64,000 nucleotides of DNA from Tricholoma matsutake (Eukaryota; Basidiomycota; Agaricomycetes; Agaricales; Tricholomataceae): positions 6,138,001-6,202,000 of the forward strand of contig AP026538.1 in NCBI GenBank assembly GCA_026075535.2, read 5' to 3'. Numbering within the stretch: position 1 is the stretch's first letter; the number at the start of each line of letters is the position of its first letter. The notes below the pieces were generated by a model. The model did no database searches. It was given only the letters and a program-made list of their open reading frames with translations, and was not told the origin of the DNA. Positions 45,230 through 55,926 of the stretch are shown in pieces. The position numbers were made by a program, and so were the translations under genes.

Positions 45230-46138
45230 TGCTTTGTTTGGGAACATTTCGGGAATCTAAATCGTATAGTCCAATGCATGAAGTATTGCGGAGGAACATT
45301 TTCTGGTCTGAAACTTTACCTTTGCATCCCCAAAATAATCGTTCTAGGTCATTGATGCAATATCGAAGGTCGTATGGCCGATCCCACTTGCATTGCAGCG
45401 GTTAGCAAATGGGGGCCTTGTCGAAGCCTTACCAAAGTCAAGGCATTTCTAGGAACTATTGGAGTTTGTCGTATCTTTATTTGAAACTTTGCTCAATGTG
45501 CTACAGCTCTAATACACCTTACACGAAAAGATGTCCCTTTTGATTTCAGACCGAAACAAATCGCACCACAGGAAGACCTGAAGTAAGCATTGATCAATTC
45601 CCCAGCAATTCATGCTATCGACTACTCATCCGATGCCCCAATTATCCTATCAGTCAATACTTCGTACATCGCTATTGGCTTCTTTCTTGTGCAATGCGAT
45701 CCCGACAACCCTCCAAAATGATATTACAGTTGATTCGGCTCGATCATGCTTAACGACCATGAATCCCAGTTTTCACAAGCAAAACTCAAACTCTATGGTC
45801 TATATCGCGCTCTTGGAGCACTTCGATTGTACCTAATAGGGGTCTGAAACCTCATCGTCAAAGTCGATGCAAGGTGTATCAAAGGCATGCTCTCAAACCC
45901 TGATATTGCACCTAGCGCTAGCATCAATCGATGGATCATCTTGATCCTCACTTTTCACTTCATGTTAGTTCATGTCGCAGGTACACATCATGGTCCAGAC
46001 AGACTTTCAAGACGTCCTCCACAAGATGAAGATGACCAGTTCGATAACAAAAACGATTTCAGAGACTGGATCGACCGTCTTCACAGTTTCATACACCAAA
46101 TCAATCCCATTACAACTCGACCCTTCACTTCCTATTGA
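45230..46138 (+). pseudogene. RT thumb and RNase H (element C)
   Basis: Pieces read VWEHFGNLNRIVQCMKYCGG, KVKAFLGTIGVCRIF, AIDYSSDAPIILSV (first Asp), QFSQAKLKLYGLYRALGAL (Glu motif) and KVDARCIKGML (Asp), then VAGTHHGPDRLSRRP. TGA codons near 45228, 45355, 45485, 45732 and 45846 and a TAA near 45586 break it. Most TGAs sit where I recall arginine in this family. Confidence 0.8.
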
Positions 46139-46168
46139 GTTTCGACACTCTCCCTCTCCTCAGATCTC

Positions 46169-46183
46169 AGTAAGGGGGAGGAT
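46169..46183 (+). promoter_or_regulatory. Internal copy of the element C polypurine tract
   Basis: AGTAAGGGGGAGGAT is identical over 15 nt to the tract at 49315-49329 next to the 3' LTR. It sits between RNase H and integrase, the usual place of a central polypurine tract. Confidence 0.5.
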
Positions 46184-46267
46184 CTGACCTACAATGATGT
46201 CCCATGAACAAACAATGTGAAAAAGGAAGACAAAAGAATAATTTGCATTTGAAAATGGTTAGAGGAT

Positions 46268-47596
46268 TTGGTACAACCTCCCAATTTATCAGATTCCAAA
46301 TATGCTACCTTCATTCGATATTGCACTGAATTCTTCTTAGATTGCAGTAAACTTTGGAGGAAGGACTCGCACGGAGCTCACAAAATTGTTGCAATTCCCG
46401 AACGTCATCTTGAAGTCATTCGTGCAGCTCATGACAATATTGGACACAAAATGGTCTTCACGATGAAAGCCATTATTTCCCTATGATTCTGGTGGCCTAA
46501 CATAAAAGCAGACATCGCATGGTATATTTGCACTTGCCACCTGTGCCAGGTACGACAAACTTGAAATCTCCTTATCCCACCTACCATCACCACACCCGCA
46601 CCTTTATTCAGCAAAGTCTACATCGATACCATGCAAATGCCTCCCTTGAGCAGATTTAAGTATATTGTACAAGGTCGATGTTCACTAACAACTTATCCTG
46701 AGTGGCAAAACCTTTGACGAGAAAATGCCACGACCCTCGGGGACTGGATCTTTGAAGACATCATTTGTAGATGGGGTTTGCTATACAAAATCGTGAGCGA
46801 TAATGGATCAGCATTCATCGCAGCATTGGAGTACCTTTCAAAATGATATCATGTTAACCACATTCAAATTAGTGGCTACAACTCTCATGTGAACGGAATT
46901 GTTGAATGAGCTCACTTCGATATTTGACAATCATTATTCAAAGCAGTCGATGGAGATCAGAGCAAATGGTCAGCTGGAGCACACTTGGTGTTTTGGGCAG
47001 AACAAGTTACAGTTTGTAGATGCATGGGTTGCTCTCCTTACTTCGCAATTACAGGATCACATCCCCTAATCCCACTCGACATCTCCAAAGCAACATACTT
47101 GCAACCCCCTCCCAATTCTATCTTATCAACAACCAATCTCATTGCTCAAAGAGCAATAGCACTACAGAAATGATCATCCGACCCCAAAATTCTCTATTCA
47201 AAAGTCTATACTGCTCAAATCAAAGCTGTGAAACGTTTCGAAGTCGTTCACAAACAAACGATGCACAACTACAACTTCGAAAAAGGCAACTTGGTCCTAC
47301 TTTGCAACATGCAAATTGAGAAATCCCTCAATCGCAAGATGCAACCTCGATATTTAGGCCTGCTCATCATCATCAATCAAAACTATGGAGGAGCCTACAT
47401 CATCTGGGAGCTCGATGGATCAGTATTTCATTGACCAGTCACAGCCTTCCAACTCCTTCCCTATTTTGCATGAAAATCAATTCCCCTGCCACCGAACTTC
47501 CTCGATATCGACTCTGAATGTCTCAAAAAACTTCGAAACACTTTGGACATTGACGAAGATATTCCCGAAGACCTTCCAGACTTCGAAGACGAATAA
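46268..47596 (+). pseudogene. Integrase (element C)
   Basis: The zinc-binding domain HLEVIRAAHDNIGHKMVF...CTCHLCQ is followed by the catalytic core: Asp in YIDTMQMPP, Asp in IVSDNGSAF and Glu in HVNGIVE. The C-terminal region has RRMQPRYLG-like and YIIWELDGSVFH segments. TGA codons near 46483, 46561, 46717, 46843, 46906, 46926, 47171 and 47432 interrupt it, many before aromatic residues where arginine is conserved. No chromodomain is seen. Confidence 0.8.
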
Positions 47597-47896
47597 TTAT
47601 CCCCTTTCTTTGTTTGCGATCACTTACCTATGACTTCGATCTCTTTTTAGTGTACAATACAAGTCGCAATATCGCATTATAGCGTGGTCACACAAACTCC
47701 AAAAGGGTTTTTCGGCCATGATGATCTACTGAGCCTTTCCCTTATTCTCTTCATTCTTTCTTTTTCTTCTACTTTTATTCGATACTTTTTCGAGACTCAC
47801 AAGATTTAGATTGAAAAGAAAAAGAAAAATACAAAAATACAATGAAGTCTTTTTTTTACTCCTCTATCATAACTTCTAAAAGTTCTATCTCCCTAC
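47597..47896 (+). other. Spacer between pol and antisense gene in element C
   Basis: AT- and T-rich DNA with no coding signal. It may hold the 3' end of either transcript. Confidence 0.4.
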
Positions 47897-49180
47897 CTAG
47901 AACTTCCATCTCCACCTTCTCTGCACCAATTTGGCTGCAAGCATCTTTCGTTGAATGACCCATTTGTCACTAACGACCTCGATATCATCATTCGACGATA
48001 CCCCCTTTTCTTTGCCTTTCCCTTTTGACCGCTTTTTGTGCTTTGATTTTGGCGTCAACGGTTTCAATGGTCCCGCAACCGTCTCCTCTGGCTCAACTGG
48101 CCCAACAACTCAAATGCGAAGAGCTAAAATAATCCGATCAGAAAGTTAGAAAAAATTCGCAAAGTCCAAACAAGAAACACACCTGGTTTCAACTGCGAAA
48201 TGTCTTTCACAGCCCTGAATTTCCTCGCCTCGCCTTTTCAAAAGCCTTTCCTTGACACCCTCTCCCAATAACATCCCTGCAGAGCATCGGTGCACTTGAC
48301 GCACTTTGGGGCCCCTTCTTTGACCACACAGCATGGCTGAGATCTCATCCCACCACATCAATCGCACTACGAAATGATTAGCACTCCGAAAAACCTTCAA
48401 AAACAAAATGAAAACTCACCAGACCCTCAAAATCGACCAGTCCACTCATTGCAAACTTTGCTCACTTTGACTCCATGGAGTCCTCGACTTCATCCTCCCC
48501 ATCTTCACCTCCCTCGATCTCCACTACCTTTTGTTTTGTCACCCACACAACGGGTAGCTCCTCCTCCTCCTCCTCAACCCCTGCCTCGGCCTCCTCGATT
48601 AATTTAGCTTTGGCTGCTAGTTGCTCATTTTGTCGCAACAACTCGGCCTTCAAAAGTGTCTTTATGCGAAACTCACCTAGCGCCATTTTGTGAGCCTCGA
48701 CAAGAATGGCCTTCCAATCGTCCAGTTTCGCCTTTTTAGCAGCAGCTGCCACCTCCCAAGCTAGTTCCTCCTCCTCCCAAATCCACCTCCCCTCTTCCTC
48801 GGCCTCTGCCCATGCTTTCGCCTCAGCAGCTTCTCGATCTTCACGTTCCACCTCTTCATGCAACTCCAAAAACAATAACTCAGCACCCCATGAAAGCCAT
48901 TCGCGCAAGGCCAATGGTTGATAAAGCTCAAAAACTTTATCAATGACCTTTTGAACGGCCACATTGCACTCTTCGCCCAGATCGTTGGTGAGCTCATCAT
49001 ATTCAGGCTAAGACCAAACATTTTAGCCTCCCATACAACAAAATGAATGCAGAAACATACCATTTGGTCGCAAAAACCCTTCCCCCACACTTCAAAGTCC
49101 AAATCTTCAGCAACATTGTGCTCAGGCATCGATTTGGCATAGTCGAAGATGTCAGTATTGAGTTCGGTGAGGAGAGACAT
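47897..49180 (-). pseudogene. Antisense coiled-coil/Zn cluster gene in element C (four exons)
   Basis: ATG at 49180. Proposed exons: 49180-49061, 49007-48420, 48366-48183 and 48123-47897, with introns of 53, 53 and 59 bp (GTATG...CTTAG, GTGAG...CTAAT...GTAG, GTGTG...CTAAC...TTAG). The spliced length is 1119 nt, divisible by 3. The protein has an N-terminal globular part, a long Glu/Ala-rich coiled coil, a CX2CX7CX9CX2CX6C cluster (exon 3) and a basic Lys-rich segment that could be a nuclear signal. Four in-frame TGA (about 48462, 48358, 48238, 48110) fit CGA decay. It is placed exactly like the antisense gene of element D. Confidence 0.65.
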
Positions 49181-49314
49181 AATGAAAAGCTAGTGTCAAG
49201 AGTTTAGAGGTTGAGGAAGGAGAATGAGAAGTTTTCAAGTTTTGTTTACAGCTTCAACATGATCACGCATTTTGCATGTGACTCCGATTGGCTGACTGGG
49301 ACAGTCAGGATTTT

Positions 49315-49328
49315 AGTAAGGGGGAGGA
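49315..49328 (+). promoter_or_regulatory. Polypurine tract of element C
   Basis: AGTAAGGGGGAGGA lies directly before the 3' LTR. The 49181-49314 stretch is the upstream region of the antisense gene. Confidence 0.8.
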
Positions 49329-50448
49329 TGATAAATCCACTCTGTGCTCTAAGCTCTGGGAACATCTCCAGAGGCATTGACACATCAACATGCATGCTCC
49401 CAAACCCTACAAACCCCGCGACACCGCTCCGAAACTACTTCGATCGATTTCAAACAACTTCAAATGACTTCGAATGATCTCGAATGACTTCGCAGCACTT
49501 CGAATGCCTTCGGCTGCCATACACCTATCGCACTGCCCTTCAGATACACGCAGCACACCTTGTAAGAGTTAGTGCGTCACATATCGAGCACCACCAGACA
49601 CAAGGAGACACAATGACAGGATTTTAGGATGCGATTGTGGCGCTTTGATATCTTGATGATATATTGGATCAATGGGGACAGGTACCCATGATAAATCATG
49701 ACTCTATACATTTCCCTTCTCATCTTCTTTCATTTATTCTATGATTTGCGAAGATTCTCTATTATTTTATATCTTGCCTCATGTATTCCTCATGTTTTAT
49801 TTCATTTTTAGTATCACTTCTCCCAAACATATATAGCCTTGTACTAGCTACTTAGAAAGACAGAATATATTGTCCTCTCACACCAATCATCTGATTTAAG
49901 AGCCATTCTCTTGAGTCCAAGTGTCTCGACTTAGTCTCAAAATTCAGTGTTTTACGCCAAATTTCCTTGAACTCTTTGTACTAGCTTCTCAAAACTATCG
50001 CATATTGTCTATCCACTCTCAACACCTTTCTACATTCCTATAGTCTATCCTCAGCCATCATCAAAAGCATCCTCATCTTTTATAAAGTCCTTTGAACTAC
50101 TTCAAACATTGTTGCACCCCTTTGAACTTTCTTTGACATCATCGCACCTCTTCGAGCTTTCTCCGAACATTGTCGCACCACTTCGTACACTCCTGAACTT
50201 CATTAAACTTTCCCTCGAAATTCATCCCAGCACTTTGTACACTTTTGATCTTTATCGAACGTCATCGCAGCGCTTCGAATACTCTCGGACTTCATCGAAC
50301 TTCATCGGATACCTCCTTGAGTCATTTTCATAGCTTTGGGTAACAGCGGTGATATTTAGTACCACCTTGCAACCTTCCTCTAACTAGCATTATATCATTC
50401 AAGCCCTTATTGTGGGTTTTGTTTGGGTTTCCTGGTCAAGTATCATCA
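49329..50448 (+). repeat. 3' LTR of element C
   Basis: This 1120-bp LTR includes ACTTCGAATG decamers (about 49437-49510) with more intact CpG than the 5' copy, and a TATATAG box near 49830. Confidence 0.93.
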
Positions 50449-50452
50449 CTGG

Positions 50453-50629
50453 TCATGGAGATTTATTGATGCTTACAGAAAAGGTTTGACAGGTGAGGCT
50501 GCAGCATGGGCTGTATGCAAGCAGAGGAGTCTCAGAGGAGTCTCAGAGAGTGCAATTTGGCCACCCCTCAAAACCCATGGGAAAATTAAGCTGAGGCCTT
50601 TTTCAGGCATTATTGAGGGCTATGTGTAA
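50453..50629 (+). pseudogene. Unidentified ORF Y, right part
   Basis: Following the CTGG duplication the frame reads WRFIDAYRKGLTGEAAAWAV and ends at a stop at 50627. It continues gene Y across the element C insertion. A near-repeat of GGAGATTTATT is present on both sides of the insertion. Family unknown; probably transposon-associated. Confidence 0.4.
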
Positions 50630-51188
50630 GAGATCTCCTCTTACAAGTCATCATTATTCATGCACGTTACCATCGTGATCACATGTTAGTCATGACCTTG
50701 TGTTAGGCATGTGTTTGTAGTTCACATTTGTTATCATTGTAGTCTATGTTCAGTTGTTCTTTAATTCATACTATTTTCCAGTTTACTTCTGTCCCCCACA
50801 TTTCTTGAGTGTTTGAAGACACCATTCATTCCACTTTTTTTTAAACTCAAAACTAGAAATGCTAGAGACTGCGACACCTCAGTTACATACAATTTGACAA
50901 CCACAAAATCAACACAATTGTGATCACAGGCGACCCCACTCAGACGCTTAGGCAGTCAATTTTCAAAGAAAGAAGGAGACCCACAAGACGACCAGTGACA
51001 AGAAAAATGCTAAGGGCCAACCCCAAGCTCAGCGAGAAGCAGGAGAAGCTCTCACAGGAACCAGGGAACACCCCAAAAAGGGTATAGACATGCCCAACGC
51101 ATCAACCCCAAAGATCTACCACTGACAAGGGGAACTACATCATAACACCACAGAAAACTGCACTGTGGTATATAAGGCTGCTAGATCC
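50630..51188 (+). other. Leader or LTR of element F, boundary not determined
   Basis: No coding signal. The stretch probably contains the 5' LTR and leader of F, but the 3' LTR lies beyond the window, so the edges cannot be set. Confidence 0.4.
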
Positions 51189-52366
51189 ATGGAAAACGAC
51201 ACCAACCCCCATCCTTTCCCCTTCCACAAAGAATACCTCCCCCCAGTCAGCAAACTGCCTCGCCAACCATCCACAAGTATACCATTGACAACTCATAGTC
51301 CTGGACAACAACAGACAAACACGACTACAGCGCCTGCACAAGTGCATACAGCCACCCATAACACGCATACAGCCACCCCGAACATGCACACAGCCACCCC
51401 AAATGTGCATACAGCCACCCCGAACACGCATACAGCCACCCTGCCCACAACTACAGCACCTTCCCTGTCCTCCACCCTTCCATCGCTCACACCATCCTGC
51501 ACCCCAACACCGACAGTGCAGAAAAATTGCCCAACACCGACTGCAGACTCTGAAGACAAAGATCATGTCCAACACACCAACATGCCCCCCCTTGTTGACC
51601 CCTTGTATGCACCTGCAGAAGTAAAACAACAGTCCGCAAATGCAGCACTGATCCTGACCACAGGCTGACTGAGCATCCAGATGCTATGCAGTTTTGAGAC
51701 CATGTGCAGATGTTACTTTGCGAACAAGGGAATCACTGCAGCAGAACAAGTCGAGAAGGTCATTTATAATTTTGAGGCAGCCTCGGTGCAGTCTTGGGTA
51801 ATGGCAGATGAGGACCGTCTGCTGACCCTGACCTTCAAAGAATTCCTGACCGAGTTTAGGCTGAAGTTTCTAGCTCGCTCGTGGGAGGATGAGCTGGTAC
51901 AGGACCAGATCGCGTTACAAGGCAACACAGTGTTTCTCACTTGGATTAACAAGGTGCAAAATGCAAATGATGAGCTGCACACAGCTGGATTGGCTTACTG
52001 CATCATCCCTGACCATTTCCAACTTCATCTGATTCCCCGACTCAATCCTGCACTCAAGCATTTGTATAATGGTAATAACAGCATTCCTGTGGGAGGCACT
52101 GTAGGCCTCCTGGATGCAATTGAAGACTTAGAAGACTGGAGTGAGCATGTACGACACTTAGAGGAAGATCTTAACTTGCAACGTGGACAATGGGTGGCGG
52201 ACATTGCAAAGAAGGTGAGGAGCACAGTAACTACCCAAGCGGTGAATGTGACAACCGCAATGAGAGGAGCTGCCAGCGCCAACATGAGCACCATGCCAGC
52301 ATTACCAAGGCTGATTGAGGAGGAAGAGAGGCTACTGACTGTCCACAGAGGGTGCTACAAGTGCTG
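51189..52366 (+). pseudogene. Gag (element F)
   Basis: ATG 51189 opens a Thr/Pro-rich leader with a heptad repeat, ending at a TGA at 51666. The capsid-like part is open from 51681 to 52366 (MCRCYFANKGITAAEQ, SVQSWVMADEDRLLTLTF, FQLHLIPRLNPALKHLY). The zinc knuckle starts CYKC and continues past a TGA at 52365 as VFYVGHMS, TGA, DC, i.e. CX2CX6HX4C if both TGA were arginine. Confidence 0.75.
51343..51442 (+). repeat. 21-bp tandem repeat in the F gag leader
   Basis: Four to five units of GCATACAGCCACCCCGAACAC type encode the heptad HTATPN(M/V/T). Confidence 0.9.
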
Positions 52367-52454
52367 AGTTTTTTATGTGGGACACATGTCATGAGACTGT
52401 CTGGTCTTCCATGCGAGCCTGGAGGCTTGCAAGGCTGTAACAATCAGCAATGCT

Positions 52455-53434
52455 TTGAAAGCAAAGGCGGCCTTTGAGAACAGCAACACAGCCCAGAATG
52501 TGGGAGTGACCACACACATTGTGGCTGTTTTCAGTGACAGCGATGATGACAACTATTTCAAGGAGTGTGCACAAGGCGAAGATGATGAGTATGTATCTCA
52601 CTCTCTGTCATTCCCCAGGCACCTCAGATGGACATGCTGCATGGAGGCCCCCATGACCTGTGCACCTACTCCTATCTCTGCCCTTATTGACCATGGTTGT
52701 CCTCCAGTGCTGATTTTGAGTGAACTGGTGGAGATTCTGGGACTCGTACCAAAGAAACTTTTCAAGCCTATGTCTGTATCTGGTGCATTTATGAAGGGAG
52801 AGAAGAAGATGGACTCTAAACTGCTACTTTCAGATTACTGTAGACTGTATATTCAATCACCCAACTCTGTATGGAAATCACGTGCTCTAAACACGGTCAT
52901 TTGCCCCGACCTTCACACAGACCTGATACTTGGTCTCGATTTCCTTGTGAGAAACCATATCATGGTGGACGCCAAGCTGTGGACAGCCATGGCTCAGGGA
53001 GCAAAATATGACTTGCTAAATCCCCTGGACCCAGAGCTAAGTAAGAAACCAATCTCATGCTCGCCCTGGAAAAAGCGCAGAGAGGAATGGAAGCAAATTA
53101 TGATTGGATGCAAGGTTATGAAGACATGGCTGATACAGGTACATGGAGAGCTAAGAGCACTTTTTGACAAAAACCCAGGACAATTTGACATGGAGATGCA
53201 CATGACTGAGGAACCATGTGTGATAGCGGCAGTACAAGTGTGCATAGCAGAGTTGGCCATGCTGGCCGAGTTACAACATTTGGATCGAACATTTAAAACG
53301 AAATATCTGGATCAATTCCCATCAGATATTCCTCATCTACGTGACTTACCGAGAGATGTATACCACCACATAGAACTATTACTGGGCACGCCAGTGTCCA
53401 TGGCATGCGCTTATGGTTGCCCTCATAAATACTG
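52455..53434 (+). CDS. Protease and start of RT (element F)
   Basis: A 326-codon open frame. The protease-like box is ALIDHGCPPVLI (about 52680-52715), then LILGLDFLVRNHIMVD. The DHG box replaces the usual DSG/DTG; I recall DNG/DHG as normal in this lineage. The end (HIELLLGTPVSMACAYG) is the start of RT. A TGA at 53433 precedes PGWKMLIEQHL, where arginine or a related residue is expected. Confidence 0.75.
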
Positions 53435-53982
53435 ACCGGGGTGGAAGATGCTAATTGAGCAACACCTGGAAGCAGGATGTATTTGGCCATCTTCATCACC
53501 GTATGCATCCCCATTATTCATTATACCAAAAGCAGACACCACAGTACTGCCGAGATGGGTAAATTATTATCACCATCTCAACTGATTGACAGTCCCGGAC
53601 AACTACCCCCTACCCCACATCGATGATATCCTAGCAGACTGCACCAAAGGAAAAATCTGGGGGAAGATAGACATGACAAACTCTTTCTTTCAGATGTTAG
53701 TACACCCAGACCATGTGAAATATACTGCCACACTGACACCATTCAGCCTGTGGGAATGGGTTGCTATGCCAATGGGACTGAGGAACTCGCTGGTGACTCA
53801 TCAATGACGGGTGATGCTTGCATTGCGAGAGCTGATAGGAAAGATCTGTCATGTTCACTTAGATGACATCATCATCTGGTTGTCGTCACTAGATGAGCAC
53901 AAGAAAAATGTGGGAGCAGTGCTAAAGGCACTTACAACTGCACACCTTTACTGCTCAATGAAGAAGTCAACACTGTTCATGT
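53435..53982 (+). pseudogene. Reverse transcriptase, first part (element F)
   Basis: SPYASPLFIIPKAD, WVNYYHHLN followed by a TGA, DNYPLPHIDDIL, GKIDMTNSFFQMLVHPD, MPMGLRNSLVTHQ with a TGA at 53805, and the catalytic box HLDDIIIW (about 53856-53879). Element G is inserted after STLFM. Confidence 0.85.
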
Positions 53983-54212
53983 TGCAGCTGTGGCAGTAGT
54001 GCCCATAGCAGAGTCCGTAGCAGAGCCGTGCCAGAGTCTGGCATTCCCCTTAGTGGTCATGTGACCTCGTAGATAGACACGTGCATGTGGTAGACAGAAA
54101 TCATCTTTGCTTGTCCGTGTCCTTTCCGACTCGTGTCTAGTAGTAGATGCGAGCCCTGTCCAAACCATCTCGTCTAGTAGTAGACGAGACCCTGAAAGAC
54201 CACACGGCTCCA
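53983..54212 (+). repeat. 5' LTR of element G
   Basis: TGCAGCTGTGG... to ...GGCTCCA, 230 bp. It differs from the 3' LTR at 17 sites, all transitions. Confidence 0.95.
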
Positions 54213-54214
54213 TC

Positions 54215-54229
54215 TGGTGACAACTGGGA
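54215..54229 (+). promoter_or_regulatory. tRNA-type primer binding site of element G
   Basis: TGGTGACAACTGGGA begins 2-3 nt after the LTR, starting with TGG as required to pair with a tRNA CCA end. The following AATTCGAAC resembles a T-arm complement, off by one in spacing. The isotype is not assigned. Confidence 0.6.
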
Positions 54230-54240
54230 ATTCGAACTCG

Positions 54241-55926
54241 ATGCACACAGCCAACCACTTTCATTTCCACAAGTCGCTCCTTCTCATCTCATTTATCTCA
54301 GTTACCATCCTTTTCAGCTCAATGTTGCCCTCTGATTGCTCACCCACATTCATTATTGTCTACATCTGTGACACCCAATCGCATCCCTGCAACATGCACC
54401 CACCTATGCACCTCGTGTTGTGCATCCTGCTCCGCCTCGTGGTGAGCCTCGCATCCGCAACACTGGCTAAACCTGTACGACGTGACCCTAGAGGCAGATT
54501 TCTGCCTGCCACTTCAACGACTGCACTGAGTGAAGCACCATCCCTAACTACCTCATACATATTCCCATCATTACCCGACCTCGCAACCAGCCCAACTCCC
54601 ACCTTCAAGTATATACTACCACCTGTACCCCTGTCTACACCTCAGCTCTCTACAACCCCACCCGACGATGATGACTTCATGCCCGAGAATGTCAAACCAT
54701 TCTGGGGCGACGATGAACATCCAGAGGAGAGCCCTCAGGACTTCCTAAAAGTGATGCAACGCTGGGGCCTCAACAAAACCAACGCCGCGGACACACAGAA
54801 GCTGGAGAACTTCGGTCTCAACCTGAAATCGAACGCCGCAGCAGAACAATGGTTCGACAACCTACCTACCACCGACATCGACACCTGGGACCACCTCATC
54901 AGTGCATTCAAGAGGAAGTGGCCAAGCAAAGCACCCACTGTGAAGACCGTCGAGGAGAAGCAGGCAGCGCTAGAGCAAACCACAATTAGCGAAGAAGAGG
55001 TGGGGAAATGAGTGGTGACAAATGGAGTAGAAGAACTTGTGCACATTGTATGGGCTGACAAGATAGAGCATCTCGCAGCTGCAATCCCAGATGCCAACAG
55101 TTTGTTGGTCAACTCCATTTGCAGATCAATGCCAAAGGTCCTACAGAAGGTAACAGGATCAGGGCACACCACCTGGGCATCATTCTGCAATGCTGTACAT
55201 GCAGCTACAGTCACCCAGATCACCGAGGCAAAAGAGGAAGAGAAGGAAATACAGGAGTTACAAGAGCAGGTAAAGAAGTTACAGGAACTATGCGAGACAT
55301 CTGCGCGAGATGTCACAAATGCACTCCAACAGCTCACCCTCAATGCACCACCCCCCATTCCCCAATTCCCAATGCTCCGAACACAACCACCCAGCACCCC
55401 AAACTATTCCCCCGCACCAATGCTCAATGCGAACAACCAGGCCCCACGCACCACCTACCAAACACTGAACCAACCAACATACCAGCAGAACAGAACCCCT
55501 GCTGAGTGCATGAACGATGTCATAAGGCTCGCACTCCCCATCCACCCAAACACCCCAGCCAGCTGGCCTTTGTACAAGGCCCAGATCATGAAGTGGCACA
55601 CTGAATACGCCGGACAGCAAGTGAGCAAGACACGTCCATACCCACTCTCACCTGGAACCATGCCTGTCGCATCAGGAGAGTGCTGGAGGTGTGGCTTGCC
55701 AGGACACATGGGCCCCAGCTGCGACAGCTCCACGCTGGTCCCAAGATCTGAAAGTCGCTGGAGATCCATCGCTGCATCTATCAAACGCAGCTGCTCACCA
55801 AATGTAACAAGAAACGTCAACCTCATCAACAAGATCAGTCCATGGGCATCAAGGGAAGAGTACGACCAGCAAGTGATCGCCAACTACTTAGCAAGTCAGA
55901 GAAAAGGACCGGGGTCGTCAGCATAG
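54241..55926 (+). pseudogene. Gag with zinc knuckle (element G)
   Basis: The frame is open from before 54241; ATG candidates are 54241, 54322 and 54394. Landmarks: KPVRRDPRGRFLPA, LTTSYIFPSLPDL, NVKPFWGDDEHPEESPQDFL and a helical capsid part. A single TGA at 55009-55011 (GK, stop, VV; CGA expected) is the only break. A coiled coil (about 55220-55310), a Pro-rich linker and the knuckle CWRCGLPGHMGPSC follow. It ends at TAG 55924. Pol overlaps it in the -1 frame over 55842-55926. Confidence 0.85.

Larger units (their letters stand above)
40538..50448 (+). mobile_element. Element C: complete Ty3/Gypsy-type retrotransposon
   Basis: LTRs are 40538-41677 and 49329-50448, with termini TGATA...TATCATCA. 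A perfect 4-bp duplication CTGG lies at 40534-40537 and 50449-50452. The interior has gag, protease, RT, RNase H and integrase on the plus strand and an antisense multi-exon gene before the 3' LTR. Pol is littered with TGA codons. Confidence 0.95.

Noticed and set aside
48475..48921. Plus-strand Ser-rich ORFs over the antisense gene of element C
   Set aside because: They are mirror images of the Glu/Ala-rich antisense coding sequence and have no motif of their own.
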